Origin: Lingula anatina
Taxonomy: Eukaryota; Brachiopoda; Lingulata; Lingulida; Lingulidae
Direction of reading: 5' to 3'
Assembly (NCBI RefSeq): GCF_001039355.2
Contig: NW_019776002.1
Coordinates: 107,321-171,320 of the forward strand
DNA: 64,000 bases
Below, in pieces: positions 31,760 through 44,200 of the stretch. Under the pieces are notes generated by a model. That model saw only the letters and a program-made list of their open reading frames with translations. It had not been told where the DNA came from and did not search any database. Numbering within the stretch: position 1 is the stretch's first letter; every line of letters begins with the position of its first letter. Position numbers and translations under genes: made by a program.

Positions 31760-34700
31760 GCCAGCCACGTATGCATTTAGTCAAGAGAAATCCGATCGTC
31801 TCCAAAGGTATTTTGAAAGGCAATGTTTTTGTCTCGATTTCCTTTCACAGCGGTTAATTAAGACTTAATTAGTCAAGCCTAAAGGAAGGAGGAGAAAGGA
31901 CTAAATACAACATTGAACAGTAACAAACAAGGACGTGGACATGTAATATGGAAACGCACTGCCGAAATTGTTTGGGGGAAATGACCGCGAAACAAACAAA
32001 AAGTGATTACCACAACGACAGCAATTGTCACGTGGATTAGGCGGCCTAATGGAGTGCACAATCCACGGATTGTTGCCGGGTGTAAATCTAGTTATTGTTG
32101 CCCTCCATGAGGCCGACTGGGAAAGGTTCCTCACCACACTCCGAACGGTGGGTCTAATTACTACATTTACCTGAGCTACTATACACATAAAACTGTTTGT
32201 TTGCATTTCAACCCCGCAAAGCCGACGAAGTCCCCCTGAGAAAGACACCAATAAGAATACCGTTATTTACACCTCGTCCTTGGGATTGCTCTTCGCATAA
32301 TGCTCTGATTGAGAGTTACGTGATAACGTCTTCAGAAACCGATTATGTGTGGAGCTTAGGTGAGAAGTTCCACAGAGGGAAACCGACACGCCCCCTTTTC
32401 TCTCCAATCTCACAAATTTTTATAGTATTTTGATTTTGTTTGTTTTGCGGCAACTTTTGTTAAGAATCGTGAAATGTAACTAACTGCAGTAGTCCGTATG
32501 TGCTATAAACCCGATTTCCCAGCATCTTTCAGAGTTTAGTCTCTCGTATACTTGGATGAAATGTTGCAAGATTGAAATTTATAGTTTATTTTAACGCCGC
32601 ATACAGCTTTTTTATAGACAAAAGTGCCGTCAGAGAACGTTATAAATGGGACATTGCCCCACTGCAATGATAAGTAGGTTCTGGTGCCGTGTATTTCAAG
32701 CGCAGTCTGAATTCCATTCACCGAACAGTTGCGTTTTACAATGTTTTTATATGAACCTTTTTTTTTCAGAAAAAATATTGGGGTGGAATCATTTCCTCTT
32801 GCTTTGTCTTTGTTATTTAGCATAGGTTTGGTGTAAATAGGTTTTGCTTTAAATATGTGCGTTAAACCCCGTGTGAGATGGAAGTATTGTCCTAACGAAC
32901 GCCTGTGAGAACTAAGTAGATATTTGGCATATTTAATGCATTTATTTAGACTCGAAATATTAGTTTCAATCTAGAATCATAATTTTTGAAAAGAAAAAGA
33001 ATAAAAAACACGAAAAACGATCTCAGATAGAAATACCAATTTCAGGAATCTAGACATCCGTTGGCACGTTGCTGAAAGATTCCCGGTGGTAAAGTCGAGA
33101 ATGACATTTTCATTGAGGAAATGCTATCAGTTTTAGATGACACCATCGCCAAAGTCTACGATATGCAGAGGTTATGTTTACTCATTTTATATTGCTGGCA
33201 TGTTAGAAAAGAGATACCTTCACGACATTGGCAAAATAAAAACGATGCCAAGTTCATTCATGTCATCGATGCCCTTTATAGCCTTTTTGCAGCGACGTCA
33301 CACGGGACAGAAAGTGCCACAGTCCTTCGCAAAGGTATTATTACACTGTGTAATTTTTATTATTTTAACCTTCAGTTTCTCCGTGTCTAATTCAAAATGT
33401 GATAAGTGATAGCAATTATGAAAAGGTTGATACTCGAAGTTATTACAGGTCTCTTTTAACTTGTTGGTAGTTGCCTGATCGTGGATTGGTGAAGTTTTAA
33501 AGACTATTTACTCATTCATTTATTAAGCTTTATCACCTGAAGTGATATTGCTGTCAAATTATGACGTCATGTGTACAGGGTCTATAGGGTGTATGATTAC
33601 GTGCCATATAGGCTTGCCACCCACGAGTTTTATGTGGAACGGTGGTCCAAAGCTAATGCAATCTATTCTAATTCAAGAACAATAATGTCTTGACGTCATT
33701 TTAAAGTCGCCGACATAATGAACTACGTGCCCCCCTTATCCCCCTTCTCCATTGAAAAAGAAAAAGAAACAGTAACACAGTGAAAAAAAAGTGCGCACAC
33801 AAATATATCAAGGTCGGTGTCACGCCTCAGCGTGGTGATTCTTGTTCTTGTGTCAAATATGATCAGTTCAGTGTCTGTGTTGATACTCATTTCGGATGGT
33901 TGAGTTGGGTCCACATCCTTGATCGTGATGTGTTTAACTTGTCACTGAGATATATATCCATTGTTCTTCGGCAAAAAAAAAAAAAAAAAGAACATTGGTG
34001 TTGATTGTGAAAAATATGAGACAATGACAAACGCTAAGGATGAATTGGTAAAATTTTGATTATCGTTTTAATATCAAGGGTTATTTCTTACACCAAGCGC
34101 CTTTTTTATTTTACATTACTAATTAGTCAACAATTTACACAACTTTTTGCGAGTCCGTGGATTCTTAGTGTGCCCCCCCTCCCCCCTCCAGTCCCCACCT
34201 GTTCTCACCCCTTGCCTTGTCCATACTTGGCGGAAGTGTTGACTTTTGGTATGTATCTTTCCTGGCGAAAAATTTGAATTTTCCATCACTTAATGTTTTT
34301 TAAAGATCTGTTTATATGGGTTATATTTGGACATCCTGTTCTCCGTGCGTGTCCCTACGGAACGTGCTGTAACATTAGACTCTCGCCGGCAGTGGGGATC
34401 TAGAACAGAAAACGAAAAGAGAGAACAACCTGGCCTTATAAGGTCCTTGCAAGCTGATGCCATATACATGTATGTGCAGTTTTTCTAAATAAAAACAAAA
34501 TAAGACTAGTTAAATAGAATAGTTCTACTTGTCATGATAGACCTGTCAACCGACCCATCGTTATTTTCTAATAGTTTAGATTAATTGATGTTAAGAAATG
34601 GCATGATTTGAGTTTGCATTGGCCTCTTCAAGTTTACCTATTTAATAAACTTCAAATATTCTTGATAGTCTTGAAATAATGCTATGGAACATGAATATAT

Positions 34701-37700
34701 TTAGAATACTTGCAATTTCCCACCGACGGATTGAGGTAAAGATCGGATCTTTTTTGTCATCGGGGATATCTGTCAATATAACTAAATCTGCCTTGAAAAT
34801 TGACTGTTGCCCTGAATCGCAGAATTAACAGAGTCGCTGCATTGAACCCATCTTATTATTTATTTCATTTACTGCCAGTCATTAACAATTTTTAAAAAAT
34901 AAGCCGCTAGTGAACAAATAATTCATTATATACTCGAAGTCACACATTTCATCTCAATGAGCAGCTTTGCGTTCAGCGCGTGCGAACGCCGTCCACCTCC
35001 CAAAGAGAAGTTCGGCAATTGTTCATAAAATTCTCAAATCATTCCGCAGACTTCCTGTTCTTTGGCTTATCTGATAAATTCTTGTGAATAAGATTTACAA
35101 CATTTCATTTATTCGTGACATTTTGACCTATACTATCCAGTGCGTTTGAAAGTACTCGAGAAAAACGTCAGTTGCAATCTTTAAAAAATATAGGCTACTT
35201 TTCGTCCCCGTAGTGAGGACATAACTTTATGAAATGTGGCATTTACTTCACCTAAGGTGTTTGATAGAATTTAATTGATAATTTTCCCATGTAAGAATTT
35301 ATTTGCCGTTTTATTCAATTGTTGTCATTATCCAAAGAACTTGCAAAAATGATGTAACTAACCTACCGCTATTAACGTTTTCTTAGTTTCTGGGCACACA
35401 ATTTGCGCATAAAATGAAAAGACCAAATTTTTATAAAAACAGGGAGAAGAATATTTTAAAGACCAGACATCTAAAGGTGCGATGAATATAGCAACAAGAT
35501 AAGGTAACAATCGTTAGTACTAAGTGACTTGGAGTGAAAACGTTCTAATCCTAGCACGTCAACTATTTTAAGATAAGTTCCGTCAAGCGTTTTACATGAT
35601 CCTTAAAGAATGCATTTTAGGTTGATTAATTCACAAGTCGGATGCGTGGAATTCGGCAAGTTGCGTGTTCTCTCTCCTCTCTTTCGATTGGTCTTTTATC
35701 AGTTTTATTGGTTCGTTTAATCGGGAGCGCGTTTACCGAAATCCCAAAACTAATTTCATGACCTTATCGTGTTGTTCTGTAGCAACCCAGCTTACCGTTT
35801 GGAAGATTGTTGTTGCTTGCTTTACAATCCAGAACTGATTTATTCGGTGGTTGTTGTGAATGGGTGTGCGAAATTGTTTGAGTTTGAGCTGAATTGATTG
35901 AGATGAAAAAGGTGGTCTACGTCTAGGTTGCGAGGTGAGTGAACTGAAGTCAGTTCATGTCAACAATCAGGTGCGGCGACAGAACAGCTCTCAAACTGCT
36001 CTCAAAATCAACGAAAATTAGATAATGTTCATTCATTAAAACAAAAAAGTTCCTGCGTAAATAATGATCAAAAGTTAAAGAAACACGAAGTTATCTTTCC
36101 CCACTATTTTTGGTTTGATCAATGTCTCTCTCTCTCTGAAACAACTGCTACAGACAACGCGGCTTCTTTTTTTAAGTTTCGACTTTTAACACAAGTTATA
36201 GCGTTTTATACAAGCATATTATTCTACTAATTGTTTTAGTTCGTAATGTGTACTTTTGAAAAGTTTAAGTCAAAAGGGAATGGTGAGTGATTGCAAAAGC
36301 TCGGTACACATTAAGCTTACGTAGACAAATTAATGAGCACGGGTCAGCGTCGTCACCTTGTGCCCTTTGAAAGTTTTACTTCTGTTGACCGTGGTATTAC
36401 CTGCTTGAAATTTTTGATTACCTGTCTGAACTTAGGGACTTAGGGTTTTAATGCATTGTAACTGATTACTGTTTAAAAATCAATAAAAGAAACGGGGCAT
36501 AAAACACGAATCGAGATCGGCAAGTCCGCGAACGCAAAAACAGCCGCCCACAGGAACGCAAGGCGTATGCGCATTATGCTGGCGCAAATTTAAATTAGTC
36601 TAAATATGTTCTTAAGGGGGGGAAAAATGCAAAATTTGCATGAGCAAAGAAGGTACCGAAAAAAAAAATGATTACTGAATAAGAGTATGGTATGACTTAT
36701 TTATACTGAAAAATAATTGATGTCCTTTTCATCTCTTTTGCAGGCAGATAAAATGACGCGACAATAATTACTTCATAAGCTTTACATTAAAATAATTCTA
36801 GAAGACGTAGCATGGGGATTTTAATTGCAATGAATTCTGATTAGCCAGTGATTGGAGGCAAGACGCCCAGTTTTTCAAGAGAAAATGAATTTTGTAGCCT
36901 GCGAAACAAGAGGATAAAGGAATTTGTTGTTCTACGATCGCTCTAGAGGAGAGACCGCCAAAAATCTTTTTATATTTTAGCGCGAGTTGAATTCTTTTAC
37001 TTTATACCCCGTGTCACACTCGCCATTCATGAAACTAAGATCATAGAATACCGCAACATGGCCCTTAAATTCTATTTATAGCATTCCAACTCGGCAACTT
37101 GATTTATTGAATGCGGAGTTGAGCATACATTATCGTGCAGTGCAAACAGTTATGCTAATTATTTACAATACGGCCATGTAAACAAATAGCCGATGAAAGC
37201 ACCTTTTGAGCTTTATTTCAAATTTAGGTCCTTTGTCGTCCATGAAAGTCCTGTTTATTCGTGCATAAATACGTCCTGCCCTCTTGCTCTCTTTGAGACT
37301 TTGTGTACTTTGAGATATAGAAAGAATGCATCGGAATGTAGGTCGCCGGAGAACATGCTGGCACTAAAAAACTGTAAAATTCGATCCTGGTTACATATGT
37401 ATGTAAAAAAAGTGTGCTGTAGTTGGTGTGTTTGATATGTCGGCAATTTTACAGTAGACCTCAATGGGTACATTCGTCTGTTTTGAATATGAGCATCAGA
37501 AGTAATGTTGACTTTTGTGGTGGGAGTGGGGGGGGGGGGCTCCATAGAAACAATCCTAAAGGAATGAAGTACGAATCTCTATAAATTGCCATTGTGAGAT
37601 TTCCTAAAACTTTTCTCAGCTTTGGATCTCCACTTGTTCTCAGTAGTGACGCAATATGAGTCAAATCTATCGTGTAGAATTTCATTTTGGGGCACCAGAC

Positions 37701-37762
37701 AGGTTGCATACCAGCACAGGTCATTGTGAATGACAACAATCACAGCCGTCAGTCAAACGGCA
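31760..37762. promoter_or_regulatory. Upstream flank of cyclin D with candidate regulatory patches
   Basis: No gene is supported. Patches with more CpG and mixed composition occur at about 31980-32400, 34960-35160, 35640-35960 and 36490-36600. The first contains GATTA, CAATTG, CACGTG, GGATTA and CTAATGG sites plus the inverted repeat ACAATCCACGGATTGT at 32058-32073. The third has two ATTGG (inverted CCAAT) sites. The regulatory role is inferred. Confidence 0.3.
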
Positions 37763-37822
37763 TGATTGGCAGGGTGGGCGGGACTTAAGCGCGACCACCC
37801 TTTTGTGTGCCTGGCATATAAC
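37763..37822 (+). promoter_or_regulatory. Probable cyclin D core promoter
   Basis: Within 60 bases lie an inverted CCAAT box (GATTGGC, 37764-37770), a GC box (GGGTGGGCGGGAC, 37773-37785) and a TATA-like CATATAA (37815-37821). A start about 30 bases after the TATA-like site would give a leader of about 150 bases containing no ATG before the cyclin start. The order and spacing are those of a standard RNA polymerase II promoter. Confidence 0.5.
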
Positions 37823-37994
37823 CGAGACATTGGTCGGCAAGCACTCGAAGAAGTAACACCAACAGAATCTGTATTCCGACCAGTCAATCACAAACTCACT
37901 GAATCTACCTCACATCGACTGAACTACAACTTTTGCGACCCACAAGGAACATCACCAAGTTATTTTCATTCGGACGATTCACTTATCAAGCAAA

Positions 37995-38210
37995 ATGGAA
38001 GAGGAATTGCTGTGTTGTGAGAGTGGCGTTGAGACATTCGAAAATATCAAGCGGGCTTATGAAGATCCAGTTTTGTTAAAAGACAACCGAGTGCTAGAAA
38101 CTTTACTGAGAACTGAGGAAAGATATTTACCTTCTGCTTCATACTTTAAATGCGTACAGACAGACATTAAGCCATTCATGAGAAAAATGGTTGCAACGTG
38201 GATGCTTGAG
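37995..38210 (+). CDS. CCND: Cyclin D exon 1
   Basis: 72 codons, phase 0 out. It carries the LxCxE motif, [32 protein letters not shown] and ends WMLE before GTATGA. Confidence 0.96.
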
Positions 38211-41200
38211 GTATGACCTATCAACAAGTGGAGTGCATTGAATATTTTTATGTATCGCATTTAAAAGTAAAAAAGAAATATTTCTACCTCGAATTGGCGA
38301 TTTTTATAAAATACACCTGTTAGCCTATGGATTTGTGAATACGACATACTTTAATTTAAACCTCTAAATTGAAAATTGACATTTTTTCTAAAATATCCTA
38401 TTTGAAGGCGCTAGTCGGAGTGCGCCACAAAATGGCGTGTCGGGAAGAGGGTCATCTACTTTAAATCTCCCATTTGACACTTTCTCGATTTTTAATTTAT
38501 ATTTTTAGTTATAAAATAATTAGAAGTGAGAAAGGGGTTTATAAAAACGTTACTTTCATATATGTACATGATTGTAGCGATTTGATGTTGAATTTTTATT
38601 TCCGTGGAATTTCGTCACTAGGAGCCACTTGGAAATGGGTTCCGACTTTATGCCTTGAAGCTGAAAAGATAGCAGTCGTAGGGTTCCAGGTGTTCTCTTT
38701 TCCTTTCTTAATGTTCTTCAAGATGCTGTCGTTTGAAAATTGGACATTAATGTGGATGTTATGGTATTTTTGACGAATTTATTAATCGATAAATGCAAGG
38801 CTTCGGTGGTGGGAACGCGTTTTCTCGAGATTTCCAAAGGGGGTGTTTTCAGCAATCTTGTAAAAAAGTAATTAAAATGTTTCAAATTGTATTTAAATTG
38901 CACTGGTAATTAAGTGCAGTCATGGGTCAATGCAATTTTCTCATATTTGTAAAGATTTGACTTTTTGTGCAATTTCTATGAATATTATCTGAAGCTCGTC
39001 GGCTCAAAGTCGGCACCGGAAAAAGGCATTACCTTGTAACACAGGAAGTCGACAGTTAAAATTCTAGAGACAGTCGCGCTTCCCGCGTTTAGAATCGTTA
39101 AATTTAATAACTCTAACACTGATGCGCGATTATTAGAACGATTATTTGCATTAAAATCAATTTTTCATCATTTTTTTGCAAATATCTGCAGAAGTTGCGT
39201 TTTGCACGCGGGTGCTGGAATTTGATGACGCAGACAGGTGGCTAGCTATGCATGGCTGGCCAGGACGACTGACTCCTAATGCAGGAGGCAATTGTTGAAA
39301 TTTTCATATTTCATTTTTGGATTTTTTTTAGGTTTGCGAGGAACAGAAGTGTGAAGAGGAAGTCTTTCCATTATCCATGAACTACTTGGACAGATTCTTA
39401 TCCATAGTGAACACAAGGAAAAACAGACTACAGTTGCTGGGAGCTGCATGCATGTTTCTGGCATCAAAGTTAAAAGAAACAATTCCACTGACTGCAGAAA
39501 AAATTGTTATCTACACAGACAATTCCATATCCTATCAAGAACTTCTGGTACATATAATTTCATACTGATATTTGTGTGATGTTCATGCTAGATTAACCAT
39601 CAGAATTGTACCGAGTGCTGTGTGGGTATCGAACCCATAACAATGGGTGCTTGAAAAGTGAGATTTACAGTCCATGTCAATCTGTGGGAAAGTTTTATTG
39701 GGATCGAAACTTGTAAAATCCAAATTGAATGTAGATTGTTGTTATACACTTCCCCTTTCTCACAACTGTCTGAGTCACAAGACGCAGACGGCGATGGGGG
39801 AAAGGGAGGGGGGGGGATGAAAATTATCCAGCCGTTTAATACACATTAAGAAGATCAAGGAGTACATCTCTAGCCAAACAAACAATTTTGGCATAAGTAG
39901 TCCATGCTTTGTTTGTAAACTATTACAGGAAAATCTCTTGTATTCATTTTCACCAGGTAATTCTGATTAACAGTAGCCAATTTCTGGAACTAGCTCTTAT
40001 CAGATGGAAAAAGTATCATTTTTCTTTTGATTATTGTAAATGTATCAGTTTTACCACCATTATAATGTTAATGTCGGAGTCTCCCAAAAACGGTGTGGAC
40101 TTATCTGAGAAAGTATTTTATAGCTGTTCCACCTTGAAATTTTCATAAATTATCACATAAAACCCATCAGTGGGAGTCTCTAGGACCCAGGGCATGGGCC
40201 CTATCAAGTTGCATGTTTTAGGAATTTAAAACACTTGCGATCTCCAGAGTGGAGTCCTGTGGGAAAGTGATAGCTCTGTTTATGTTAGATTATCATAGCT
40301 CACACACTTGGTGACCTGTTGGTGTTAATAATTAAATAGCAACTTAATTACTCAGATTATGAGCAGCAAATCAGTTCAGAACCTTGGCATGTGGACATAA
40401 TGTTATTATCAGTTTTTGACAAGAAGTGTCAAAAAATGAAGTTGATGTTTAGTGTTTGCTTTTTTATTTTGTAGGACTTGGAATTGTTAGTATTACAGAA
40501 ACTAAAATGGGACTTGTCGGCTGTCACCCCACATGATTTCTTGGAACAAATTTTAAGTCGACTACCAATTGACAGAGAAAAAGCTACGGTGATGAAGCGA
40601 CATGCTCAGACGTTCATTGCTTTGTGTGCCACAGGTAAGACAGGAATGTCGCTTATTTTTATGTGCTACGATTGCGTGGTGTGAACTAAGAGAACAGCTA
40701 GTCATGTGAATGGAGACCAGGCTGTCTACAGGGATTGGTGGGATGTGAATATCGTCTGTGTGAACATTTTTCTCGAGGCTGATAAGCCACTGTTTGGCTT
40801 GACCTAAAGGCTATCTTGCATGTTATCTGTGTTAGTGATGCCAGGTAAACATGCAGTATAAAGGAATGTTTATATCCTGACAACAGCCATTTAATAATAC
40901 AGGATCAGAGGTAGCACTACTTTGTCTGTATCTGGGTGCCAAGGCCCTGCCCCCAGGGGTGGCTGAACAGAGCAGGGGGCACCTGCTGCATACTTTTCTA
41001 TTAAGGGTTGAATCTGGTAAGTTGGTGGTAGGGCTGTTTCAAAGACCAAAAGTGTACTTTTTATGTAAGACCAGCAGTGCACAGTGCGCGGGGCACAGTA
41101 CGCGGGGCTAAATGGCCTCTTTTCATCAGCTTTGATTGGTGGTCTACCTGACTTAGAAGTTATGAATGGGAAAACAGGATTCCTAATGTGATGCCTTAGT

Positions 41201-44200
41201 TTGCTAAATTTCATTTCTTTACAACTGCACTGGAAGGGTATGATAACTTCTTTAAAGAATGGCCAAGTGAGTGCTGAATAGAACAGACTATTTGATTTAA
41301 TTAAATTTCACTGACCCTGAAGTTGTGTTATTTTGGGGGGTTGAAGGGTTCTGGTATGTTCTTTGCATAGGCTAATTTGTGGCATGAGGGAATGCCTCAT
41401 TTGCAAAAGAAAAGCTTTCTGGGGGTTATATACGATACCACAATCAGGAGTTACAAGGTACATATTCAAATGTGCACTTAGTATAAACTGTGCATTACAA
41501 AGCTGGTTGGTCACATTGAAGAAACCTGTGTGTTTGTGGATACACAAAAGCCAGAATTAACTTCTGAATGGAGAAAATTAAAAAGGATTGAAAAAATTCA
41601 GGAACAAGTGTACGCTGTAGGTTAAGTGAATGAAAATGATTACAGTGAAATTTGAGTGGCACAAGTATTGTGTGGCCTGCGGTGAAAGAATTCTGTATTT
41701 TTCTAGCGGTGCACTTTATTGCTTTTCTCTTAGATATTTGTAGACAAAACATAGTATTCAGAGTAGGGAACGGGGCACCCATTCACAAGCTACGCTTACC
41801 GTGCTTTGAACTTGTGCTTTTAATAAGCAGTCTAGCTATGTAGAATGCACTGACTGAGGGTTTAGTGGCCTCAAAAGAGAAATGTTGTTGCACTTGAAAG
41901 TCTAAGATGCTGGTCACTGATAACCTTACTGGCTTAAAACACGTGAACACTTCCTTCTTTGTCTTCTTAAAACTTGGCTTCTTAATGGTTAAAGTGAAAG
42001 ATGGATTAGGAGTGTTTGCAAACTTTTTTCCTTTGTTAAACTGGAAGCCCAAATTATACTTCTAGAAACTTGTAGGCTTGCATACTCACAGAACAACCCG
42101 TGGGGGTTTATTATCATTCCTAAACCATTGTAGAACCTGTGTCCTTTTACAGTGTTTAAGAAATACTATCTCCGCGTGGTTACTGTCTGGTGTTGTTCAT
42201 TCATGTTGGTAACAATACCTTTGTTTACTGCTCCCCTAGCGCTGTGTCACCATGTCAGCACATCGCTATTAGAATAAAAAATCTATGTTGTGACTGGGTT
42301 GTTTAACGGAACTTGAGAAGGGTGAAGAGTCAACGAATCCAGTTGCCATTGGAATGCTGGAACTTATCTTGTGTGTGCTGCCATCTAGAGGTGAAACTTC
42401 TGCCACCCTGCCGTCTGCGTTATCTGTTACTGTAAATCAGATTAACAGAAGGAAATGAAGCTCATATGCACACTACCACTTGTTGCTAAGCGGCATGCAG
42501 AGAATGCTAAATGGTAGTAGGATGTCATTTCACAGTAAGTGTAGCAGGCTCTGTCAGAAAGCTGTAAGGAAACATTAATTCATGGCGGATGCTGAAATGA
42601 GCTGATTCAGTATGAGTAAAGGAAGAAAAAAAATGGTAGGCTTCTTCAGCGCCTTAATTTTTTACATCGGAAGAGGAAGATGGCGTAACACGACCTGTGG
42701 CCTATGAAGGTTCTGCGTTTTGTTATCTCCAGTAAATACACAGTGTGTGACTATCTTAGTACAAAGAAACCTGGTTGTAACAGATGTTAGAACTCCAGAG
42801 GTGGCCTATGGCAGCTGCAGGGAGTCAGCAGCTGGGATCTTCCTATTGTTTATCAACAGCCATGTCATTACACAGTGCGAGTATTCAGCTCCCTCAGCCT
42901 AGCCTAATGAGGGGCACGTGCCTACAGATAAACTGTCATGCAAAGGTACTACCCTGAGTTCTGTGCCCACGGAGCCATGCGACAGATGTTTCTAACCTTT
43001 TTGTCACAGCTTACTTCTTGAAATAGTTTTCTTTTCTTTGTTGCGTTGTATTATACAATTTCAGCTGTAGAAAAGCATGCCAGAGTGGTGCGGGGCACCC
43101 AGGCTTGAACTCCCTCAAGGACGAGAGAACGTCCAGAATGAGATTATGTTAGAACTGTACATTTATGATTTGGATACTTAGATATATAGATAATATTTAT
43201 GAGAGTTAACAAGATGTACTTCGTATGCTCCATCGGCACTTCTTTACCCCGTGAAGCATGGTGCGCGAGGAGACCATTGTGGCCCCCTTTCACTTCATTG
43301 CCCCGGCTATTGAGAGATCAAGTCCTGTAACGTTATCACCTCTTTCATAGGAAAGAAAATGTGAATTAAAAATAAACACGGAAAACAAGTGGTTTTGTGT
43401 TGGTGCGGTAGGTTGGTCCAGAATAGTCGGCCACAGAGAAGGGGGTCTATCCTCATGAGTAGTGTGGTAGGTCTGAAGAAATTAGCACTGAAAACAGAAG
43501 CAAGCTGCCTCAGAAAACTTGGCTAGGCAGATGATTTTTTTTCCTATTTAGAAAATAAATGTGCTTATTTTAGTACATTTCCCTTATCTCCAGTCGGCCA
43601 CGGTTGGTAACCATGAATAGTTGCTGCTAACCCGAGCTGTGTACAAGCATGCTGTTGACTTGTCCGCAAGCGGAAATCATTTTTTCCAGTAGCGGCAGGT
43701 GATGGTCACGGCTGAAAGGAGCTGCAGTCATAGGAAGGCTTTTTACCAGACTGATAGCTTGAAATATGTGCTGGCTGCATCCACACCGCATTGTGAAAAG
43801 ACATTAGAATGTAAAATGAAATGTGTTTTTAAAGAGATTAAGTTAATTGTTAAAGTGTAGTGTTTGGGCACGGCCTCTAACCTGGACTTGATTATAGTGG
43901 GGACTCCTTCACCTAGTGCACCTGCCGCCCGAGGAATGTTAACGCCCTGCATTGCGCAGATTTATAGGAGCATGTTAAGAGGTTTCCTTTGACAGTATAG
44001 AATTGGAAGGGGCCTGGCTGGCGTGAGATGACACTAGAAGTGTGCCCCTATTGTATGAGGCCCCCATCTTATAGTATCTCTTTTAAGCAACAGGTAGGCA
44101 CTGAGAAATGGATGTCCATTAGCAGGAAATAGAGAAACATGTTCCTGTCTTAAAAATGCACACTCAGGCTCTTGTAGTCTAGACTTCAAATTGCTGTGGA

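Larger units (their letters stand above)
27261..31760. other. Intergenic, AT-rich, microsatellite-bearing
   Basis: No gene recognised. It holds a G-run near 27760, a (TAA)n tract, an ATAAT pentanucleotide array and a CT/CA tract, listed separately. Confidence 0.6.

Noticed and set aside
31901-32251. 116-codon - strand frame
   Set aside because: Overlaps a motif-dense regulatory-looking patch and shows no protein-like conservation pattern or splice context.
33121-33409. Two overlapping + strand frames upstream of cyclin D
   Set aside because: They overlap in different frames, neither resembles a known family, and there is no promoter or splice support.
35850-35941. Possible non-coding first exon of cyclin D ending GCGAG|GTGAGT near 35936, below CCAAT-type sites
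   Set aside because: The donor is good but no matching acceptor or transcript evidence; the promoter at 37763-37822 explains the start more simply.
39623-39635. GGGTATCGAACCC, which on the - strand looks like a tRNA B box (GGTTCGATACC)
   Set aside because: No matching A box or cloverleaf could be folded around it; at most a decayed SINE fragment.
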